From positions 1 to 64,000 of the forward strand of contig JAWLBY010000010.1 of NCBI GenBank assembly GCA_041687455.1: DNA of 64,000 bases, read 5' to 3'. A program made the position numbers and the translations under genes. The notes under the pieces are model-generated. The model did no database searches. It worked only from the letters and a program-made list of their open reading frames with translations, and had not been told where the DNA came from. Positions 62,772-64,000 of this stretch are shown in pieces (position 1 is the first letter of the stretch; each line of letters begins with the position of its first letter). Origin of the DNA: JAWLBY01 sp041687455 (GTDB lineage: Bacteria > Pseudomonadota > Gammaproteobacteria > Xanthomonadales > Xanthomonadaceae).

Positions 62772-63680
62772 TCACGGTGCGACAGTCGCTGTTGCGATGC
62801 CGGGCAGGCCGGCCGGATCGAGCCGCGAATCGAACCAGTTCAGGCCCCAGTGCATGTGCGGGCCGGTCGCGCGGCCGGTCGCGCCGACCGTGCCGAACAC
62901 CTGACCGCGCGCGACGCGGTCGCCGACTTCGACATCGATCCGCGACAGGTGCAGGAACGCCGAGCTGAGGCCGTGGCCGTGGTCGATCAGCACGGTGCCG
63001 CCGGTCAGGTACAGATCCGGATCGGCGAACACGACGATGCCGGCCGCCGGCGCTCGCAGCGGTGTGCCGGCCGGCGCGGCGACATCGAGTCCGCTGTGCG
63101 GTGAGCGTGGAATGCCGTTGTAGATCCGCTGGCTGCCGAACACGCCGCTGATCCGTCCCTGCAGCGGCCAGCCGAAGCCGAGGGCGAAATCGCTGCGGGC
63201 ATCATCGCGGACCCGCGTCGCGGCAACCGCCGCCTGTTCGCGGGCGATCCGGGCGGCGATCTCGGGCGGTGGCTCGACGGTGGCGGGCGGCACGCCGTCG
63301 ACACGTTCGGTGGGCCAATCGCGCGGGCGGACCGCAATCGAGACGGTCCGCGGCTCGGCGCCGGGCGCGGCGATCGTCAGCTCGATCGAATCACGCTGGT
63401 CGCGGCCGACGCCGAACACCAGCTCGCCGAGCGCTCCGACCCGCAGCGGGCGCTCGCCGATCCGGACCTGCGACCCGACCGGCACGCGACCGAATACCGG
63501 GCACCCCTGGTCGACCGCGGATGGCAGCAAGATCGATGCTTCGTCGGCCTCGGCATGGACGCCGCAGCGTGGGCCGGTCAGCGCCGCCGCCGACGATGGG
63601 CCGGCGGCGGCAAGCAGCAACAGCAGACTGCCGATGCCGGTGCGCCGGGCGTGGCGATGACGATCCGCTGGCATCATCAT
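62772..63680 (-). CDS. M23-family (LytM) peptidase
   Basis: The 302-residue exported protein has a signal peptide (GSLLLLLAAAGPSSAAAL). A linker domain fills residues 40-165. The peptidase domain (about 170-295) has the zinc motif RSPHSGLDVAAPAGTP (H-x3-D) and PHMHWGLNWF (HxH). Relatives cut peptidoglycan cross-links or activate amidases. Both motifs are intact, so it is probably active. Its ATG overlaps the stop of the dihydroorotase gene (ATGA). Confidence 0.88.
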   Translation of the reverse strand: MMMPADRHRHARRTGIGSLLLLLAAAGPSSAAALTGPRCGVHAEADEASILLPSAVDQGCPVFGRVPVGSQVRIGERPLRVGALGELVFGVGRDQRDSIELTIAAPGAEPRTVSIAVRPRDWPTERVDGVPPATVEPPPEIAARIAREQAAVAATRVRDDARSDFALGFGWPLQGRISGVFGSQRIYNGIPRSPHSGLDVAAPAGTPLRAPAAGIVVFADPDLYLTGGTVLIDHGHGLSSAFLHLSRIDVEVGDRVARGQVFGTVGATGRATGPHMHWGLNWFDSRLDPAGLPGIATATVAP

Positions 63681-64000
63681 CGGGCGAACTGCAGCCGTTG
63701 CCCGGCCGGCGCGCCCTGCAGCGCGCGGCCATCCCAGACCTGCTGACCGTTGACGAAGGTCATCGCGACCTGCGAGCGGAACGTCCGGCCTTCGAATGGC
63801 GACCAGCCGCAGTGATAGAGCACGTCGCGCCGCTCGACCACGAACGGGGCGTCCGGCCGAACCAGCACCAGATCGGCGAACCAGCCTTCGCGCAGGTAGC
63901 CGCGTCCGGCGACGTCGAACAGTTCGGCCGGCGCATGCGCAACCTTCTGCACGATCTGTTCGACGCTGGCCTGGCCGTCGTGGACCAGCTCCAGCGCGCC
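63677..64000 (-). CDS. pyrC: Dihydroorotase, C-terminal part (cut by the window edge)
   Basis: The last 107 residues are visible, reading through to the window end without a start. They include VEQIVQKVAHAPAELFDVAG, GYLREGWFADLVLVRPDAPF and the tail LYHCGWSPFEGRTFRSQVAM, typical of class I (PyrC/PyrX-type) amidohydrolases and especially dihydroorotase. The enzyme closes the pyrimidine ring in pyrimidine synthesis. Catalytic histidines lie in the part beyond the window. The downstream M23 gene is coupled. Confidence 0.8.
   Translation of the reverse strand, partial: GALELVHDGQASVEQIVQKVAHAPAELFDVAGRGYLREGWFADLVLVRPDAPFVVERRDVLYHCGWSPFEGRTFRSQVAMTFVNGQQVWDGRALQGAPAGQRLQFAR

Overview
The window looks like a high-GC gammaproteobacterial chromosome of the Xanthomonadales/Lysobacterales type, possibly Rhodanobacteraceae. 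The evidence is the block tRNA-Ser / csrA / alaS / recX / recA / pncC / mutS, a DUF4785 secreted protein, xanthomonad-style intergenic hairpins and a secreted protein ending in a GFD tail. The taxonomy is inferred from gene content only.

Positions 1 to about 15,470 are an accessory region made of at least two mobile segments. The first (1 to about 6,570) holds a truncated tyrosine recombinase, a divergent promoter with a long symmetric operator, a four-gene operon (two unknown proteins, a PP2C phosphatase and a lipoprotein), a coupled membrane/zinc-ribbon pair, and a HigB / HigA-ImmA / third-gene toxin-antitoxin operon. Next comes decayed chromosome with YefM-YoeB, a membrane pseudogene, a secreted repeat protein and a histidine-kinase remnant cut off at about 10,388. 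The second element (about 10,389 to 15,470) carries hairpin-rich non-coding DNA, a possible MobI-like transfer accessory gene, a ParM/ParR-like segregation pair, more structured non-coding DNA, and an Integrase_1 recombinase coupled to an orphan core-binding-domain protein. Sites built on a GTCACG core lie at three of the junctions: near-perfect dyads of two 11-bp arms around an 8-bp spacer at 6,544 and 10,389, and a 12-bp direct repeat at the cut-off recombinase end.

From 16,148 onward the window is ordinary backbone. It contains tRNA-Ser(GCT), csrA, alaS, two secreted proteins (DUF4785 and a lipase-like hydrolase), a sterol-desaturase/SRPBCC pair, recX-recA, pncC, a ketopantoate-reductase-like gene, a YfiR-like protein coupled to a CHASE8-type histidine kinase, an AraC regulator, UspA, mutS, and a GGDEF protein. 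A PLP-dependent sulfur amino acid lyase is divergent from an Lrp regulator. These are followed by solitary treZ, a transglutaminase pair, and purT. One long leftward set runs mrfA - mrfB - methyltransferase - bpt - nuclease-like gene, with the first three joined by ATGA overlaps. Further right are a GumN/TraB protein, a cyclic-nucleotide-binding protein, SRPBCC, DUF2254 and aminopeptidase-like membrane genes, and leucine catabolism genes (isovaleryl-CoA dehydrogenase and a Leu-type dehydrogenase). The window ends with a polyamine-binding lipoprotein, a dual-receiver diguanylate cyclase, an M23 peptidase and the 3' end of a dihydroorotase gene cut by the window edge.

Start codons were chosen by Shine-Dalgarno spacing, overlap with the preceding stop, and family N-termini. 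No database search was possible, so family names rest on motifs recognised by eye.
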